From an uncultured Prevotellaceae bacterium (lineage in GTDB: Bacteria; Bacteroidota; Bacteroidia; Bacteroidales; Bacteroidaceae): DNA of 7,319 bases. The stretch's first letter is position 1; each line of letters begins with the position of its first letter. A program made the translations under genes and the position numbers. Positions 6,109-7,319 of this stretch are shown here, piece after piece. The notes beneath the pieces are model-generated. The model did no database searches and was not told the DNA's origin. It was given only the letters and a program-made list of their open reading frames with translations. Location: the NCBI GenBank assembly GCA_947306845.1, contig CAMZHP010000167.1:1-7319 (forward strand), read 5' to 3'.

Positions 6109-6136
6109 AATCCCGACAGTGGTGACTGCCGGGATT
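6109..6136 (-). terminator. Probable terminator of the rpsF-rpsR-rplI operon
   Basis: On the minus strand aatcccggcag and ctgtcgggatt pair over 11 bp with one G-U wobble around a 6-nt loop. The hairpin starts 24 bp after the rplI stop. The following bases (tgtgattaaaag) make only a weak T-tract, so termination efficiency is uncertain and some read-through toward fabD is possible. Confidence 0.65.
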
Positions 6137-6160
6137 ATATGATTGTACCTTGCCTGAAAC

Positions 6161-6706
6161 TTACTCAGCTGCAGGGAAATCTTCCTCATCGAAATCGGCA
6201 GTCTCTGCCTCTACCACGGGAGCGGTCTCTTCGGTGTCCTCGGCAGCGGGAGCTTCCTCTTTCACACCTTCAGCGACTACCTTCACGGGTACTCTCACCT
6301 CCACGTCCTTGAAGAAGTGGATCAGTGCCTCATAGTCACCCACATTCTTGATGTCACGCATGGTGATGATCTTGCGGTCAACCTCAATGCCTTTCTTAGC
6401 GAGCTCCTGAGAGACGATGTTGGTGTTCACAGAACCATAGAGCTGGCCAGTGGCACTCACCTTTGCAGGAATCTCCAGAGCGACACCCTCGAGCTGTGCG
6501 GCACGCTTCTCGGCGGCTGCCTTCTGAACCTCAATCTTGTGTGCCTGCTGGCGAAGGTTCTCTGCGAGCACCTTCAGTGCTGACGGAGAAGCGATCACGC
6601 CCTTGCCCTGGGGGATGAGGTAATTGCGGCCGTAACCAGCCTTCACCTCTACCACATCGTTCTTGTATCCCAGACCGATAATATCTTCTTTCAGTATAAT
6701 TTTCAT
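6161..6706 (-). CDS. rplI: 50S ribosomal protein bL9 with acidic C-terminal extension
   Basis: A 181-aa large-subunit protein whose N-domain binds 23S rRNA near the base of the L1 stalk, with a long helix holding the C-domain away from the ribosome. The N-terminal MKIILKEDIIGLGYKNDVVE and GYGRNYLIPQGKG are diagnostic. The connecting helix spans about 41-75 and is rich in Ala, Lys and Glu; the C-domain runs to about residue 147. Residues 149-181 form an extra, low-complexity Ala/Glu/Asp tail with 14 acidic residues out of 33, beyond the roughly 149-residue length of E. coli L9. It is the last gene of the rpsF-rpsR-rplI operon, 18 bp after rpsR. The start is fixed by a perfect AGGAGG 7 nt upstream of the ATG, which is unusual for this phylum. 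Confidence 0.97.
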   Translation of the reverse strand: MKIILKEDIIGLGYKNDVVEVKAGYGRNYLIPQGKGVIASPSALKVLAENLRQQAHKIEVQKAAAEKRAAQLEGVALEIPAKVSATGQLYGSVNTNIVSQELAKKGIEVDRKIITMRDIKNVGDYEALIHFFKDVEVRVPVKVVAEGVKEEAPAAEDTEETAPVVEAETADFDEEDFPAAE

Positions 6707-6713
6707 TCTGTTT

Positions 6714-6719
6714 CCTCCT
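6714..6719 (-). promoter_or_regulatory. Perfect Shine-Dalgarno of rplI
   Basis: The minus strand reads AGGAGG, then 7 nt (aaacaga), then ATG at 6706. It lies in the 18-bp gap between rpsR and rplI, so it is not explained by coding constraint. Confidence 0.85.
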
Positions 6720-6724
6720 CTACT

Positions 6725-6994
6725 TTATTTCATCAAATCAGTTACATAAGGAAGCAGAGCAATCTGGCGGGCACGCTTGATGGCGGTAGCCACGCGGCGC
6801 TGATACTTCAGTGAGGTGCCGGTGATGCGGCGGGGGAGAATCTTACCCTGCTCATTGAGGAACTTCTTCAAGAACTCGGGATCTTTGTAGTCGATGTACT
6901 TGATGCCACTCTTCTTGAAACGGCAATACTTCTTCTTCTTTGTGTCGACTGACGGCGGGGTCAGGTAACGGATCTCTGTATCTTTCTCTGCCAT
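6725..6994 (-). CDS. rpsR: 30S ribosomal protein bS18
   Basis: An 89-aa small-subunit protein that binds with bS6 on the 30S platform. Diagnostic segments are [18 protein letters not shown] (21-38), the [10 protein letters not shown] block (51-60) and [20 protein letters not shown] (63-82), all conserved across bS18. The length is normal and only the N-terminal 20 residues are variable. It starts 2 bp after the rpsF stop (TAACCATG), so translation is probably coupled to rpsF, and an AGGAGG lies 7 nt upstream within the last rpsF codons. In Bacteroidota 30S structures (known for Flavobacterium johnsoniae) bS18 forms, with bS6 and bS21, the pocket that holds the 16S 3' tail and hides the anti-SD. 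That makes the strong SD here of regulatory interest. Confidence 0.97.
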   Translation of the reverse strand: MAEKDTEIRYLTPPSVDTKKKKYCRFKKSGIKYIDYKDPEFLKKFLNEQGKILPRRITGTSLKYQRRVATAIKRARQIALLPYVTDLMK

Positions 6995-6996
6995 GG

Positions 6997-7319
6997 TTAT
7001 GCCTCCTCTGCTTTTTTACCTAATTTAATGCGTCTCTTCTCAGCATACTGTGCAGCATACTTGTCGAGTTTGACGGTCATGAAACGAATGACTTTCTCAT
7101 CACGGCGGTAGCCTGTCTCGAGAGTTTTGATCACTTCCGGCTCAGCCTTGAACTCGATCAGGACATAGAAGCCCGATGATTTCTTCTGGATAGGATAAGC
7201 CAGTTTCTGTCTTCCCCAGGCCTCTTCATTCACAATCTCAGCACCTTTGTCGGTGAGGATTTTCTTGAACTTAGCGACCGTTTCCTTCATCTGATCATCA
7301 GACAAAACGGGAGTCAAAA
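6997..7319 (-). CDS. rpsF: 30S ribosomal protein bS6, N-terminus cut by window edge
   Basis: This is bS6, the 30S platform protein that forms a heterodimer with bS18 and, in several bacteria, regulates its own operon through a leader RNA. The frame is open to the right edge. The apparent TTG start at 7317 is the Leu of the conserved TPVLSDDQM region, and the partial codon before it (NTT) fits the expected Ile. The true start with about 9 more residues therefore lies outside. Supporting motifs are [20 protein letters not shown], the [18 protein letters not shown] segment that makes up the last strand of the ferredoxin-like fold, and a basic C-terminal tail ending KKAEEA. The final codons GAG GAG GCA also supply the AGGAGG before rpsR. 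Any leader-RNA autoregulatory site would be beyond the window. Confidence 0.96.
   Translation of the reverse strand, partial: LTPVLSDDQMKETVAKFKKILTDKGAEIVNEEAWGRQKLAYPIQKKSSGFYVLIEFKAEPEVIKTLETGYRRDEKVIRFMTVKLDKYAAQYAEKRRIKLGKKAEEA
7002..7007 (-). promoter_or_regulatory. Perfect Shine-Dalgarno of rpsR, inside the 3' end of rpsF
   Basis: The minus strand reads AGGAGG, then 7 nt (cataacc), then ATG at 6994. It overlaps the Glu-Glu-Ala end of bS6. Sequence and spacing equal those before rplI. Confidence 0.8.

Larger units (their letters stand above)
5845..6160. other. 316-bp intergenic region of layered repeats, no gene
   Basis: No coding potential is seen. From the rplI side leftward it holds a terminator-like hairpin (6109-6136), three cttcaYt heptamers (6065-6085), four YCTTAAT heptamers (6027-6054), the 18-nt module (6009-6026), an interrupted palindrome atgca-c-tgcat (5973-5983), the 12-unit octamer array (5871-5970), and an A/T-rich stretch before the fabD ATG. 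A fabD promoter is expected here, but I could not identify a convincing Bacteroidota -33/-7 pair. Confidence 0.7.

Noticed and set aside
7315..7317. TTG as the start codon of bS6
   Set aside because: It encodes the Leu before the conserved TPVLSD segment. bS6 proteins have several residues before it (strand beta-1), and the frame is open to the window edge, so the gene is truncated and not TTG-initiated.

Overview
The window looks like chromosomal DNA of a member of the Bacteroidales, most likely a Prevotella-type organism (Prevotellaceae). The evidence is a secreted C10 (streptopain-like) cysteine protease fused to BspA-type leucine-rich repeats and ending in a short 'YDLQGR...GIYVTGGK' tail. 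Bacteroidota-like RNase G, bS6, bS18 and bL9 sequences and the near absence of Shine-Dalgarno sequences before most genes agree with this. The genus is an inference.

Layout: the 3' end of an RNase G/E-type endoribonuclease gene (rng) runs rightward from the left edge to base 431. Every other gene runs leftward. In transcription order from the right edge these are rpsF (bS6, cut by the right edge), rpsR (bS18), rplI (bL9), fabD (malonyl-CoA:ACP transacylase), a cytoplasmic GH13 alpha-amylase-family enzyme, a short AlaX-type trans-editing protein, and the C10 protease/LRR protein. The protease gene converges on rng, and a perfect 18-bp-stem hairpin that starts inside the rng stop codon separates them.

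Gene relations: rpsF-rpsR-rplI is a tight, conserved ribosomal-protein operon. The editing gene and the protease gene overlap as TAATG and are probably translationally coupled. fabD and the GH13 gene each stand alone, flanked by intergenic DNA rich in short tandem repeats.

Main points of interest: (1) rpsR and rplI carry identical AGGAGG Shine-Dalgarno hexamers, each exactly 7 nt from the ATG, while the other visible starts have none. In Bacteroidota ribosomes the anti-SD is reported to be sequestered in a pocket of bS21, bS18 and bS6, and this operon encodes two of those proteins. This suggests a feedback circuit in which ribosomes deficient in bS6/bS18/bS21 preferentially translate this mRNA. 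(2) The intergenic regions hold layered short repeats: a 12-unit octamer array before fabD, an imperfect inverted repeat of the same family before the GH13 gene, and a shared 18-nt module plus heptamer array used in the same order in two places. One heptamer array supplies the last five codons and the stop of the GH13 gene. No tRNA, rRNA, CRISPR array, insertion sequence or phage gene is seen.
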